Shown here: piece by piece, positions 37,884 through 45,848 of the stretch
How the letters are laid out: each line of letters opens with the position of its first letter
Position numbering within the stretch: the first letter of the stretch is position 1
Assembly: GCA_030651895.1 (NCBI GenBank)
Contig: JAUSBR010000002.1
Location: forward strand, 62,001 to 126,000
DNA length: 64,000 nt
Direction of reading: 5' to 3'
Origin: Sideroxyarcus sp.
Lineage (GTDB): Bacteria > Pseudomonadota > Gammaproteobacteria > Burkholderiales > Gallionellaceae
Made by a program: the position numbers and the translations under genes
Notes under the pieces: model-generated
The model's database searches: none
The model's input: the letters and a program-made list of their open reading frames with translations, nothing else
Told to the model about the DNA's origin: nothing

Positions 37884-37910
37884 TAAAGTTTTCCCGCAAA
37901 GCTCCGATAA
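37884..37910 (+). promoter_or_regulatory. FliA (sigma-28) promoter of the flagellin gene
   Basis: TAAA (37884-37887), exactly 15 bases, then TCCGATAA (37903-37910). This matches the FliA consensus TAAA-N15-GCCGATAA at 11 of 12 positions. Transcription would start near 37917, leaving a leader of about 87 bases. Confidence 0.88.
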
Positions 37911-37929
37911 CTGGTTCAACGGCGGTTGC

Positions 37930-37991
37930 TAAGCTTCATGAAACGGCAACCAAAGTAAGCGACCACAAGTCGCGAATGTGAACGAAGCTTA
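37930..37991 (+). promoter_or_regulatory. Structured 5' leader of the flagellin mRNA
   Basis: TAAGCTTC (37930-37937) pairs perfectly with GAAGCTTA (37984-37991). Inside lies the hairpin GCGAC-CACAA-GTCGC (37959-37973). The outer stem ends directly on the Shine-Dalgarno AAGGAG (37991-37996), so it may stabilise the message or gate translation. Confidence 0.6.
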
Positions 37992-38003
37992 AGGAGAACT
38001 AAA

Positions 38004-38720
38004 ATGGCACAAGTCATCAACACAAACGTCTCGGCCCTGTTCGGTGGAGCAGCCCTGAATAAATCCAACCTGGCCCTGCAAACTGCCATGGCACGCCTGT
38101 CTTCCGGCGTACGCATCAACACCGCCAAGGACGACGCCACCGGCATGGTGACAGCCAGCGGCTACGAAAGCACAATGCGTGGCGCGGCTCAAGCTGCCCG
38201 CAACGCGAACGACGGTATTTCGACCGCCCAGATCAACGACGGTTACCACCAACAGATTTATGAGAACCTGCAGCGCATGCGCGAAATCGCGGTTCAGTTG
38301 GGCGGTACAGCCTCAGGTGCGGAAACAACCGCGCTGGTCGCAGAGAACACCCGTATCTTGGGTTTGGCGACAGCAACCGGTGCCGTGGTGGTTAACTCCA
38401 ACGGTGCAACTGTAACCGGCGTGGGCACTGTAGCCACACTGGGCGCAGGTCTGGCGATCTCCGCAATCGATGCAAACATCACCGCAGTGACCACAGCCCG
38501 TGCAACTTACGGTGCAGATATGGCGACCTTCCAGTCTGCCATTAACAACCTGCAGACACAGTCGGTGAATACCGCAGCCGCTTATAGCCGAGTGATGGAT
38601 ACCGACTATGCGATCGAAACCACAACCATGACCCGCAACATGATTCTGCAACAGGCAGGTACGGCGATGTTGGCACAAGCCAACCAGATTCCGAACAACG
38701 TCCTGACCTTGCTGCGTTAA
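38004..38720 (+). CDS. fliC: Flagellin
   Basis: A 238-residue short flagellin. The conserved N-terminal D0/D1 part (AQVINTNVSALFGGAALNKS...LSSGVRINTAKDDATGM) and the C-terminal part (VMDTDYAIETTTMTRNMILQQAGTAMLAQANQ... about 200-238) are complete. The central variable part (about 115-165) is only a Thr/Val/Ala-rich stretch, so outer domains D2/D3 are missing. The many exposed Thr and Ser residues are candidate O-glycosylation sites for the GT41 enzymes encoded downstream. It is driven by the FliA promoter at 37884, with AAGGAG ahead of the ATG. Confidence 0.95.
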   Translation: MAQVINTNVSALFGGAALNKSNLALQTAMARLSSGVRINTAKDDATGMVTASGYESTMRGAAQAARNANDGISTAQINDGYHQQIYENLQRMREIAVQLGGTASGAETTALVAENTRILGLATATGAVVVNSNGATVTGVGTVATLGAGLAISAIDANITAVTTARATYGADMATFQSAINNLQTQSVNTAAAYSRVMDTDYAIETTTMTRNMILQQAGTAMLAQANQIPNNVLTLLR

Positions 38721-38734
38721 AAGTAGCGTAGTAC

Positions 38735-38758
38735 CCCCAGCCGCCAAAACGGCTGGGG
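38735..38758 (+). terminator. Hairpin after the flagellin gene
   Basis: CCCCAGCCG / CGGCTGGGG with a CCAAAA loop. Only two T follow, so it is at best a partial terminator. It may protect the 3' end of flagellin mRNA while allowing some read-through into flaG. Confidence 0.55.
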
Positions 38759-38780
38759 TTGATGATTAAGGAGAGGCAAA

Positions 38781-39158
38781 ATGCTCATCCAGAACACAAG
38801 TAGCATGACACAGGCCCCAGCGCCTGCCGGGCTCGCCAGCAATGGCGGGCCTGTCAGCGTTCCGGTGCATGTGCAGGAAGCGCGTGCCGAGGTCAAACCG
38901 GCGGCGGCGGCGGTGCAACAGCCCACGCCCGCGCAACTGGAAAACGAAGTCGGCAAGATCAATTCCGCCCTGCAGCGCAGCAACAAGAACCTTGAGCTGA
39001 GCATCAGCGTGGATGAGACCACCAGGAAGCAGGTGATCCGGCTGACCGACAAGGATACGGGCGATACGCTCATGCAATATCCGTCAGAGGCCGTGCTGGC
39101 CATCGCGCGCAGTATCGACGAGTTCCAGCAAGGCATGCTGTTGAAACAGCAGGCATAA
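38781..39158 (+). CDS. flaG: FlaG family protein
   Basis: A 125-residue protein. The N-terminal half is a Pro/Ala-rich linker. The C-terminal FlaG domain (about 55-120) has VGKINSALQRSNKNLELSIS, QVIRLTDKDTGDTLMQYPSE. FlaG affects filament length in several bacteria. It lies between flagellin and fliD, its usual position, with AAGGAG before the ATG. Confidence 0.93.
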   Translation: MLIQNTSSMTQAPAPAGLASNGGPVSVPVHVQEARAEVKPAAAAVQQPTPAQLENEVGKINSALQRSNKNLELSISVDETTRKQVIRLTDKDTGDTLMQYPSEAVLAIARSIDEFQQGMLLKQQA

Positions 39159-39173
39159 GAGGGAGATCGCATC

Positions 39174-40583
39174 ATGGCAGTTTCCTCGGCAACTTCGGGC
39201 TCCAGCATCGACGTCGATGCCATCGTCAAGGGACTGATGTCCGTTGAGCGCATTCCCATCGACAGGCTGGATGCAAAAAAGTCCAGCTTCGAGGCGAAGC
39301 TCAGCGCACTGAGCCTGCTCAAGAGCAAGATGTCCACGCTCCAGACCTCCGCACAGGCGCTGGGGAGTTCAAGTTCGAGCAGCCTGTCCGCCTACAAGGC
39401 GACTTCTTCCGATACCAGCGTAGTCACCGCCACCGCCGCCAGCACCGCAGTCGCCGGCACCTATTCCCTGGCGGTAACCGCACTGGCGCAGTCGCAGAAA
39501 CTGGTCGCCGCAGGGCAAGTCAGCAGCACCGCCGCCATCGGCGACGGCACTTCGACCGTGGTTACCTTTGATTTCGGCACCATCAGCGGCGGCACACTGA
39601 CCAACGGCATCTACACCGGCGCCTCCTTCGCTTCCGGCGGCACCACCGCCAATATCACCATCGACAGCACCAACAACACGCTGGAAGGCATCCGCGACGC
39701 GATCAACACCGCCAACATGGGCGTCTCTGCCACCATCGTCAACGATGGCAGCGGCACCCCCTACCGTCTGGCGCTGTCTTCAAACAACAGCGGTGTGAGC
39801 AACAGCATCAAGATCAGCACCGACGGCGCGAACGCCGCGATCAGCGGCCTGATTGCGCATGACCCGGCCGGCACCCAGAATCTGGCACAGACAGTGACCG
39901 CGCAAAACGCCACTTTCAGCGTCAATGGCATCGCCGTCAGCAAGACCAGCAACACCGTGTCCGACGTCATTGACGGCGTCACCCTGACGCTGAGCAAGTC
40001 GCCGGCGACCGCCACGCTGACCGTGGAGCGCGACACCACCGCCGTCACCACCGCAGTGAGCAGCTTCGTCACCGCTTACAACGACCTGTACACGTCGATG
40101 AAGAACACTTTCGCGTACAAGTCCGGCTCGGCGCTGTCAGGCGACACCACGCTGCGTTCGCTGCAATCCGAGATGCGCGAGATCGTCGCCACCGCAACCA
40201 GCGGCGGCACGCTCGCCAATCTGTTCGAAGTGGGTATCAGCTCGAAATCGGACGGCACCCTGCAGCTGGACAGCGCCAAGCTGAGCAGCAAGATGGCCAC
40301 CAATTTCAGCGATGTCGCCAGCCTGTTCAATTCCACTACCGGCTTCGGCACCCGCTTTGACACCTGGTCGAGCGCAGCACTCGCCTTCGACGGCGCATTC
40401 GCCAACCGTACTTCCAGCTTCAACCAGACGCTCACCTCTCTCTCCAACCAGCGCCTTGCGCTGGAGACACGCATGGCGAGTCTGGAGAAAATGTATCGCC
40501 AGCAATACAGCCAGCTGAACGTGACACTGGCTGGTTTGAACAAGACCAGTTCTTACCTGACCGAACAACTTGCCAAGCTCTAA
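39174..40583 (+). CDS. fliD: Flagellar filament cap protein FliD
   Basis: A 469-residue capping protein (HAP2) that promotes flagellin polymerisation at the filament tip. The N-terminal coiled-coil region (SGSSIDVDAIVKGLMSVERIP, LDAKKSSFEAKLSALS) and the C-terminal one (RLALETRMASLEKMYRQQY...LNKTSSYLTEQLA) are typical. The centre is Thr/Ser/Ala-rich. GAGGGAG lies upstream of the ATG. It heads the fliD-fliS-fliT series. Confidence 0.96.
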   Translation: MAVSSATSGSSIDVDAIVKGLMSVERIPIDRLDAKKSSFEAKLSALSLLKSKMSTLQTSAQALGSSSSSSLSAYKATSSDTSVVTATAASTAVAGTYSLAVTALAQSQKLVAAGQVSSTAAIGDGTSTVVTFDFGTISGGTLTNGIYTGASFASGGTTANITIDSTNNTLEGIRDAINTANMGVSATIVNDGSGTPYRLALSSNNSGVSNSIKISTDGANAAISGLIAHDPAGTQNLAQTVTAQNATFSVNGIAVSKTSNTVSDVIDGVTLTLSKSPATATLTVERDTTAVTTAVSSFVTAYNDLYTSMKNTFAYKSGSALSGDTTLRSLQSEMREIVATATSGGTLANLFEVGISSKSDGTLQLDSAKLSSKMATNFSDVASLFNSTTGFGTRFDTWSSAALAFDGAFANRTSSFNQTLTSLSNQRLALETRMASLEKMYRQQYSQLNVTLAGLNKTSSYLTEQLAKL

Positions 40584-40598
40584 CCAGGGGACGACATC

Positions 40599-41060
40599 AT
40601 GAACGCCACTACAGCCACCAAAGCCTACGCAGCCGTCGAGATCGAGTCGGGCGTGCACGCCGCCGATCCGCACAAACTGATTTCCATGCTGTTTCAGGGC
40701 GCCCTGCTGGCGATTGCCAATGCCAGGAACGGCATCCTGCGCAAGGATATTCCCGCCAAAGGCGCTTCCATCTCCAAAGCCATCATGATCATCGGCGAAG
40801 GACTGCAGGCCAGCCTGGACAAGAATGTCGGCGGCGAACTGGCGCAGAATCTGGACGCGCTGTACAGCTACATGTGCACCCGCCTGCTGATCGCCAACGT
40901 GAATGACGATGTTGCCGCGCTGGATGAAGTCGCGCGCCTGCTCGGTGAACTGAAAGGTGCCTGGGACGGTATCCGCCAGTCGGTGACCGCACCGGCAGCG
41001 GCAGCGCAACCCGTGAAGAGCCACAACAAACAACCCGCTCTCGTCTACGGAAGGATGTAA
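40599..41060 (+). CDS. fliS: Flagellin export chaperone FliS
   Basis: A 153-residue helical chaperone that binds the C-terminus of flagellin and prevents early polymerisation. AYAAVEIESGVHAADPHKLISMLFQGAL and NLDALYSYMCTRLLIANVNDD are the family signatures (near 9-36 and 86-106). The tail is Ala/Pro-rich. It lies 15 bases after fliD and 3 bases before the fliT-like gene. Confidence 0.95.
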   Translation: MNATTATKAYAAVEIESGVHAADPHKLISMLFQGALLAIANARNGILRKDIPAKGASISKAIMIIGEGLQASLDKNVGGELAQNLDALYSYMCTRLLIANVNDDVAALDEVARLLGELKGAWDGIRQSVTAPAAAAQPVKSHNKQPALVYGRM

Positions 41061-41063
41061 GCC

Positions 41064-41384
41064 ATGAGCATGGTCATCGAGGACTACCAAAGCCTTTCCA
41101 GCATCACCGGCAAGATGCGCGATGCCGCTGCGGAAGGCGAATGGGACAGACTCATCTCGCTGGAGCAGGAATGCCAGCGCAAAGTGGAAGAACTGAAGCC
41201 GCGCGACGTCGTCCCAGCCGACCCGAGCGAGCGCCAGCAGAAGATCGCCCTCATCAAGAAGATGCTGGCCGACGATGCCGACATCCGCAGCCGCACCGAA
41301 ACATGGATGGGCCAATTGCAGCGCATCATGCAAAGTACGCGCAGCGAACAGCAACTGCAACAGACCTATCTCGCCAACTACTAG
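41064..41384 (+). CDS. fliT: FliT-like flagellar export chaperone
   Basis: A 106-residue all-helical protein with the FliT-like pattern (MRDAAAEGEWDRLISLEQEC in the first half, KKMLADDADIRSRTETWMGQL in the second). FliT binds FliD and, in enterics, FlhDC. The assignment uses the short length, helical character and position after fliS; sequence conservation in this family is low. It lies 3 bases after fliS. Confidence 0.82.
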   Translation: MSMVIEDYQSLSSITGKMRDAAAEGEWDRLISLEQECQRKVEELKPRDVVPADPSERQQKIALIKKMLADDADIRSRTETWMGQLQRIMQSTRSEQQLQQTYLANY

Positions 41385-41399
41385 GCTGCAACACGATGC

Positions 41400-42461
41400 A
41401 TGCTGCCCGCCAACCTCACCTCCACGCTCAAGGCGCTCGCGCTCCACGATAAGCCGCTGATCACGGCGACGCCGGACAAGAACGCCGCCAACGCGGGCAA
41501 ACAATTCGAGCTGGGCCAGAAGCTGCAGGGTACGGTGCAGGCGCAGGTCGCACCCAACGTGTTCAATGTCCGCGTCGCCGACCAGTTGCTGCAGATGCAA
41601 CTGCCCAGCTTCATCCGCTCCGGTGACACCATCACCCTGCAAGTCGCCTCGCTGCAACCGCGCCTGACCTTTACTCTGGCCGCCTCCTCCAACCCGGTCT
41701 CCACTCCAGAATCGCTCAGCGCCACCGCGCGCCTGCTCTCGTCACTGTCGCAGCAACCGCTGGAAAGAAGCTATGTGCGCCCCATCCAGAGTTCGCCGCT
41801 GTGGACCGGCGCACAGGCGCTGCCGGATACCACCCAACTCGCCGGCAAGCTGCACGATGCGCTGAGCCACAGCGGCCTGTTCTACGAATCGCACCAGGCG
41901 CAGTGGATCTCCGGTACGCGCCCTACCACGCAACTACTGCTGGAACCGCAGAACCAGCTTGCGCAAAACCTGACGGCGCAGAATCCCGCAGCAGCTGGAG
42001 CTAACGCCAGAAATGCTGAGACAGCCATCGGCACGATGCCGCACCCCCTCACGGGAAGCGAACCGCGCCCTGCCGGTACGGCAGCTATCCCGGAACATCT
42101 GCAAACGCTGGTGCAGCAGCAGATGAACGCGCTGGAGACGCGGCAGGTGCTGTGGCAGGGCCAGGTCTGGCAGGGCCAGGAGATGCGCTGGGAGGTGCGC
42201 GAGGAATCGCCGCACCGCAATACCAGCGGCGAGCAGGAAGGGCAGTGGGTCACCCAGATCAGCCTGGACCTGCCCAATCTGGGCGGCGTCTCCGCCCGGC
42301 TCAGCTTCAATGGCAATGCGCTGAACCTCAGTCTCGAAGTGTCCGACGAACAGACTTGCACCAGACTGGGCAACGCCAGTTCGCAACTGGTCGCCGCGCT
42401 GACCGAGCGCGGCATCCCCGTCACCCAGACGCAGATCACCCAAAATGAGCCTGCCCGATAA
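41400..42461 (+). CDS. FliK-type C-terminal domain flagellar protein
   Basis: A 353-residue protein. A variable region comes first. The C-terminal domain (about 230-345) has QVWQGQEMRWEVREE, WVTQISLDLPNLGGVSARLSF and LSLEVSDEQTCTRLGNA, the pattern of the hook-length control (Flg_hook) domain. A second FliK with the same domain type is encoded at 63032 after fliJ, so this is a paralogue with an uncertain role. The end overlaps the FlhB-tail gene by 17 bases. Confidence 0.78.
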   Translation: MLPANLTSTLKALALHDKPLITATPDKNAANAGKQFELGQKLQGTVQAQVAPNVFNVRVADQLLQMQLPSFIRSGDTITLQVASLQPRLTFTLAASSNPVSTPESLSATARLLSSLSQQPLERSYVRPIQSSPLWTGAQALPDTTQLAGKLHDALSHSGLFYESHQAQWISGTRPTTQLLLEPQNQLAQNLTAQNPAAAGANARNAETAIGTMPHPLTGSEPRPAGTAAIPEHLQTLVQQQMNALETRQVLWQGQVWQGQEMRWEVREESPHRNTSGEQEGQWVTQISLDLPNLGGVSARLSFNGNALNLSLEVSDEQTCTRLGNASSQLVAALTERGIPVTQTQITQNEPAR

Positions 42462-42777
42462 GCGCCAGCTGGCGGTCGCCCTCGCCTACCGCAACGGCGA
42501 TGCCGCCCCCAAGGTCGTCGCCAGCGGGCGCGGCCTGATCGCCAAGGCCATCATCGAGCGTGCAAGGCAAAACGGCATCTATGTGCATGAATCGGAAGAA
42601 CTGGTCGGCATGCTGATGCAGGTGGAACTGGACCAGCATATCCCGCCCCAGCTCTATCTGGCCGTGGCCGAGTTGCTGGCCTGGCTATACCGTTTGGAAC
42701 GGGGTGAAACCGGTCCAATTCCGGGTACTGCCCCGCAGGCAAACCCGCTACAATCGTCACAAGTGAAACCACGTTGA
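42445..42777 (+). CDS. FlhB C-terminal-domain homologue
   Basis: A 110-residue cytoplasmic protein matching only the tail of FlhB/EscU export-switch proteins: LAVALAYRNGDAAPKVVASGRG, IAKAIIERARQNGIYVHESEEL and YLAVAELLAWLYRLE. The NPTH autocleavage motif of full FlhB is absent. Stand-alone FlhB-tail proteins (FhlB type) occur next to FliK-like genes in many bacteria and may modulate substrate switching. It overlaps the FliK-like gene by 17 bases, so the two are probably made together. Confidence 0.9.
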   Translation: MSLPDKRQLAVALAYRNGDAAPKVVASGRGLIAKAIIERARQNGIYVHESEELVGMLMQVELDQHIPPQLYLAVAELLAWLYRLERGETGPIPGTAPQANPLQSSQVKPR

Positions 42778-42787
42778 CGATTGTCCC

Positions 42788-43552
42788 ATGCGCACCAAAG
42801 AGATCCCGCTAAAGATCGAGCTATTCTCCAGCGACCAGGAAAACGAGTTCCTGATCACCAATCCCAAGGAGATCGCCTCCATCCTCGCAACCATCGCCCA
42901 GCGCAAATCGCGCGTCGCCCTGTATTACAACGAAGGCAACAGCATGGTGCTGACCATGATCCTTGCCGCCGACGAGAACGGCGTCTGGATCGATGCCGCC
43001 TCCAACCCGCTCGACAACCGCCATATCGAACGCAGCAACCGCATCGTCTTCGTCAGCACCCACAATCAGGCCAAGGTGCAGTTCATCGCCAGCAGCGCCA
43101 TGCTGGGCAGCTACGAGGATTCCCCGGCTTTCCTGCTCGCGCTGCCGCGCAAACTGCTGCGACTGCAACGGCGCGACTACTACCGTCTCGTCGCCCCGGA
43201 AACGCACGCACTCAAATGCGTCATCCGTCCCGTGCCCGACCAGGCGCACATCACGCACGAGATCACCGTGATGGACATCAGCATCGGCGGCGTCGCGCTG
43301 GTATGCGAAGCGAGCGGCATCGAACTGCAACCGGGCATGAGGTATGAGAACTGCGAGATCGAACTGCCCGATGTCGGCACGGTGGAAGCGACCATAGAAG
43401 TGAAGAACACCTTCGAGATCACCGACCGCAACGGCCATATCAAGCGCCGCGCCGGCTGCGTGTTCGTCAGACCGAACGGGCAGACCACCAAGCTGCTGCA
43501 GCGCTACGTGGCGCAGATGCAGCAAGCCAGCATCCAGTCCACCACGAAATAA
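42788..43552 (+). CDS. ycgR: YcgR-type c-di-GMP-binding flagellar brake (PilZ)
   Basis: A 254-residue protein with an N-terminal YcgR domain (about 8-115) and a PilZ domain (about 118-250). The c-di-GMP motif is visible as RKLLRLQRRDYYR and, downstream, MDISIGGVAL. When loaded, YcgR binds the motor and slows rotation. The diguanylate cyclase at 36200 is a possible source of signal. It lies 10 bases after the FlhB-tail gene. Confidence 0.92.
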   Translation: MRTKEIPLKIELFSSDQENEFLITNPKEIASILATIAQRKSRVALYYNEGNSMVLTMILAADENGVWIDAASNPLDNRHIERSNRIVFVSTHNQAKVQFIASSAMLGSYEDSPAFLLALPRKLLRLQRRDYYRLVAPETHALKCVIRPVPDQAHITHEITVMDISIGGVALVCEASGIELQPGMRYENCEIELPDVGTVEATIEVKNTFEITDRNGHIKRRAGCVFVRPNGQTTKLLQRYVAQMQQASIQSTTK

Positions 43553-43577
43553 CACCGCCCCAATGGAGAGTGCAGCG

Positions 43578-44297
43578 ATGCCCGCCGGAAAGAAAGTGGC
43601 CATCATGCAGCCCTACTTCTTTCCCTATCTGGGCTACTGGCAGTTGCTCGCCGCCGTCGACACTTTCGTCATCCTCGACGACGTCAATTACATCAACCGC
43701 GGCTGGATCAACCGCAACCGCATCGCCATCAACGGCGAACCGAGCTGGCTCACCGTGCCGCTGAACGGTGCCAGCCAGAACAAACTCATCTGCGACATCA
43801 CCATCGCCCCCGACGACGGCTGGAAGAAACGCCTGCAGCGCACCCTCGCCACCGCCTACGCCAAGGCCCCGCAATCCGCGAACGTGCTGGCACTGTTCGA
43901 GCAATGGCTGGCACAGGCCGACGGCGACCTCTCCGCCGCACTGCATCACAGCATCACCCAAGTGGCCGCATCACTCGACATCAAAACCACCATCATCCCC
44001 AGCAGCTGCATCTACCCCAAAGGTGAACTGAAAGGCGCAGACCGCATCCTCGACATCTGCAAACGCGAAGGCGCAAGCGTGTACGTGAATCCGCCGGGCG
44101 GAAAAGAGCTTTACGATGCCGCGATGTTCCGCGAAGCCGGGATAGAACTACAGTTCCTGCAACCCGACCTGCACCAGGACGAACTGCGCAGCGGCGCGAG
44201 TGATGGCAGCGTGTTGTCGATACTGGATTCGATGATGCACAACTCGGCGGAAAAACTGGCGGGGGCGGTGAAGCGGTTCGAATTATCGAGAGCCTGA
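43578..44297 (+). CDS. WbqC-family protein
   Basis: A 239-residue protein with the family N-terminus VAIMQPYFFPYLGYWQLLAAVD, DDVNYINRGWINRNRI and WLTVPLNGAS. WbqC-family genes occur in O-antigen and flagellin-glycan loci, and the biochemical role is not firmly established. ATG 43578 has GGAGAG 7 bases upstream; ATG 43563 has no Shine-Dalgarno. As the last plus-strand gene of the flagellin series it faces the glycan island, so it probably acts on the same sugar. Confidence 0.88.
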   Translation: MPAGKKVAIMQPYFFPYLGYWQLLAAVDTFVILDDVNYINRGWINRNRIAINGEPSWLTVPLNGASQNKLICDITIAPDDGWKKRLQRTLATAYAKAPQSANVLALFEQWLAQADGDLSAALHHSITQVAASLDIKTTIIPSSCIYPKGELKGADRILDICKREGASVYVNPPGGKELYDAAMFREAGIELQFLQPDLHQDELRSGASDGSVLSILDSMMHNSAEKLAGAVKRFELSRA

Positions 44298-44368
44298 TAG
44301 AGTCAGAAGCGAGGGCTAGGCTATTGCGCACGAACCGCACCCCACCCAACACAAAGACGCACATCCGG

Positions 44369-44410
44369 CACCGACAATGTCGTCGGTGATAGGCGGCCTT
44401 GCCGCTCTAT
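44369..44410. repeat. Pair of stem-loops upstream of the 44443 gene
   Basis: CACCGAC/GTCGGTG at 44369-44388, and GCGGC-CTT-GCCGC at 44393-44405 with flanking ATAG/CTAT. The second resembles the short-loop stems at 11058-11072 and 57520-57630. It lies at the left edge of a stretch of atypical genes. Confidence 0.55.
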
Positions 44411-44442
44411 AAGAATGTTTTCTAATTTTAGTTAGGCCTCAA

Positions 44443-45099
44443 ATGCCCACACCCACTTCTTCACCTGAGTTCGTGCGCTTGGTAAAAACAGTGCGCATGC
44501 AGACTGGCACATTGACGGCACTGCTCGATCACCCGGAGCGCGACGAACTGGACTTTCACGTTTCGCTGGCGGGGCCGCTTCGCTCCATGCTTTGCGATGC
44601 CGACTGGCCGACCCTACTCAAACTTGCCGAAGTTCTTGGCGAATCACCCAGAGTGTGGGGACCGCACGCACCTTCGGACAGAGACAAGAAGGCTCCAACC
44701 CTCTACATGAACGCGCTCACCGTATCAGCCGAGCCTGTTGCCTTCTCTCAAGAGATGTCAATCGCGGAGTTTCTTGACGCCCCCGTGGGGGCCGTTGGGA
44801 TGATCGATCAAGCGGCAGGAAAGTCTAAGGGGCACTGGTACACACCTCGCCAACTCATCAAGTGGGCTGCAAACAAGGACGGCCCGTCGCACTTTGATCC
44901 AAAGACGCCCGCCACATACACGGCCATTGCTACCAATTCGCTAATCAGTACAGGCGAAGTGAGCATGGTCGGTCCAGGCGGCGAGACCGCACTTACGCGA
45001 AGCGACAACTTGCCTCTGCGAATGGCGCTCCTCCAAATTGCACAAGCATCTGTGATAATCGCCAAGGACCTTCTAACTCGATGCTCCGCTGATATCTAA
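44443..45099 (+). CDS. Hypothetical protein of unknown function
   Basis: A 218-residue soluble protein that I do not recognise. It has no signal peptide or membrane helix. Segments such as LVKTVRMQTGTLTALLDHPERDEL, SKGHWYTPRQLIKWAANKDGPSHF and LLQIAQASVIIAKDLL suggest an alpha/beta N-terminal half and a helical C-terminus. HWYTPRQLIKWAANKDG is the most motif-like stretch. No good Shine-Dalgarno precedes the ATG. It is flanked by palindromic repeats and differs in style from the flagellar genes around it, consistent with acquisition. Confidence 0.6.
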   Translation: MPTPTSSPEFVRLVKTVRMQTGTLTALLDHPERDELDFHVSLAGPLRSMLCDADWPTLLKLAEVLGESPRVWGPHAPSDRDKKAPTLYMNALTVSAEPVAFSQEMSIAEFLDAPVGAVGMIDQAAGKSKGHWYTPRQLIKWAANKDGPSHFDPKTPATYTAIATNSLISTGEVSMVGPGGETALTRSDNLPLRMALLQIAQASVIIAKDLLTRCSADI

Positions 45100-45152
45100 C
45101 CTTCGATCGAAAGAATGAAAACATTCGGCGCCATGCGCTGCGCCCTTCAACA

Positions 45153-45187
45153 AGCTCAGGACAGGCTTATTGCAGCCTGCACGAGCT
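45153..45187. repeat. Intergenic palindrome with CTTCAACAAGCTCAGGACAGG-type sequence
   Basis: AGCTC (45153-45157) and CAGGCT pair with AGCCTG and GAGCT (45183-45187) in an imperfect hairpin. The segment from 45144 resembles the dispersed CTTCGACAAGCTCAGG-type repeat seen between genes in many proteobacterial genomes. It sits between the convergent 44443 and 45223 genes. Confidence 0.5.
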
Positions 45188-45222
45188 GATATGCTAAACA
45201 TTTACCGTCTCGATTCCATTCT

Positions 45223-45729
45223 TCAGCTTTGTGGCACTTTCTTTCTTGCACCGAATCCCGCAACAAATACTGCAAGTATCAATATTATTAATGGCTTGTT
45301 ATAGAAACAAGACAAACCGGCTGGAATAACGCCTAACAGTAGGACCAGCGTTGAACTAATGTAGTTACTTTCGTAGCCATTGCGTCTGCTGAATTTATAG
45401 TTAATATCTAAAGCCAGCGTAACCGCAACGAATATCGTTGAGTGCATCGAGAATAATGGGGTAGGAACAAGCGTTCTGCCGCTCAGGACTTGAAGAAAGT
45501 ACTCTCCGTAAATCTGCGGGCCAATAAAATACATCGCGAGACCGAGCGCGAAGAGCAGTAGTAAAAATGCTCTGCTTGTCTTGTAATATCTTAATCCAGT
45601 ATTTGCGGCACCATAAAAAATGCCTTTACGAAAATATACAAGAGTAGCTATCAAGATATACGACGCAATTTTGAGTCCCATTATGAATCCGTATGTATGA
45701 TTAGAAAACTCAATACCTCTTTTGATCAA
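45223..45729 (-). CDS. Hypothetical AT-rich polytopic membrane protein
   Basis: A 168-residue protein with about five hydrophobic helices (GLKIASYILIATLVYF, AFLLLLFALGLAMYFIG, FSMHSTIFVAVTLAL, ISSTLVLLLGVIPAGL, PLIILILAVFVAGFG) and a basic C-terminus. I recognise no family. Codon use is markedly richer in A and T than its neighbours, a sign of horizontal transfer. The start could be ATG 45729 or internal ATG 45681. It lies downstream of the metallophosphoesterase gene on the same strand, 119 bases away. Confidence 0.6.
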   Translation of the reverse strand: MIKRGIEFSNHTYGFIMGLKIASYILIATLVYFRKGIFYGAANTGLRYYKTSRAFLLLLFALGLAMYFIGPQIYGEYFLQVLSGRTLVPTPLFSMHSTIFVAVTLALDINYKFSRRNGYESNYISSTLVLLLGVIPAGLSCFYNKPLIILILAVFVAGFGARKKVPQS

Positions 45730-45848
45730 TCCCCATTATCACGCCCCCCAATACACCAACCAATATTTTCATTCCACCAGCCAGGAATCAAACGGAGCTG
45801 GTCTTGCAATCACACATACCAGATAACTGCTGTAACTGCCCAGCCGCA

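Noticed and set aside
44344-44436. Possible integron attC site upstream of the 44443 gene (ACCCAAC ... GTTAGGC)
   Set aside because: The two core sites are not complementary beyond AAC/GTT, the intervening hairpins do not have attC geometry, and no integrase or neighbouring cassette is seen.
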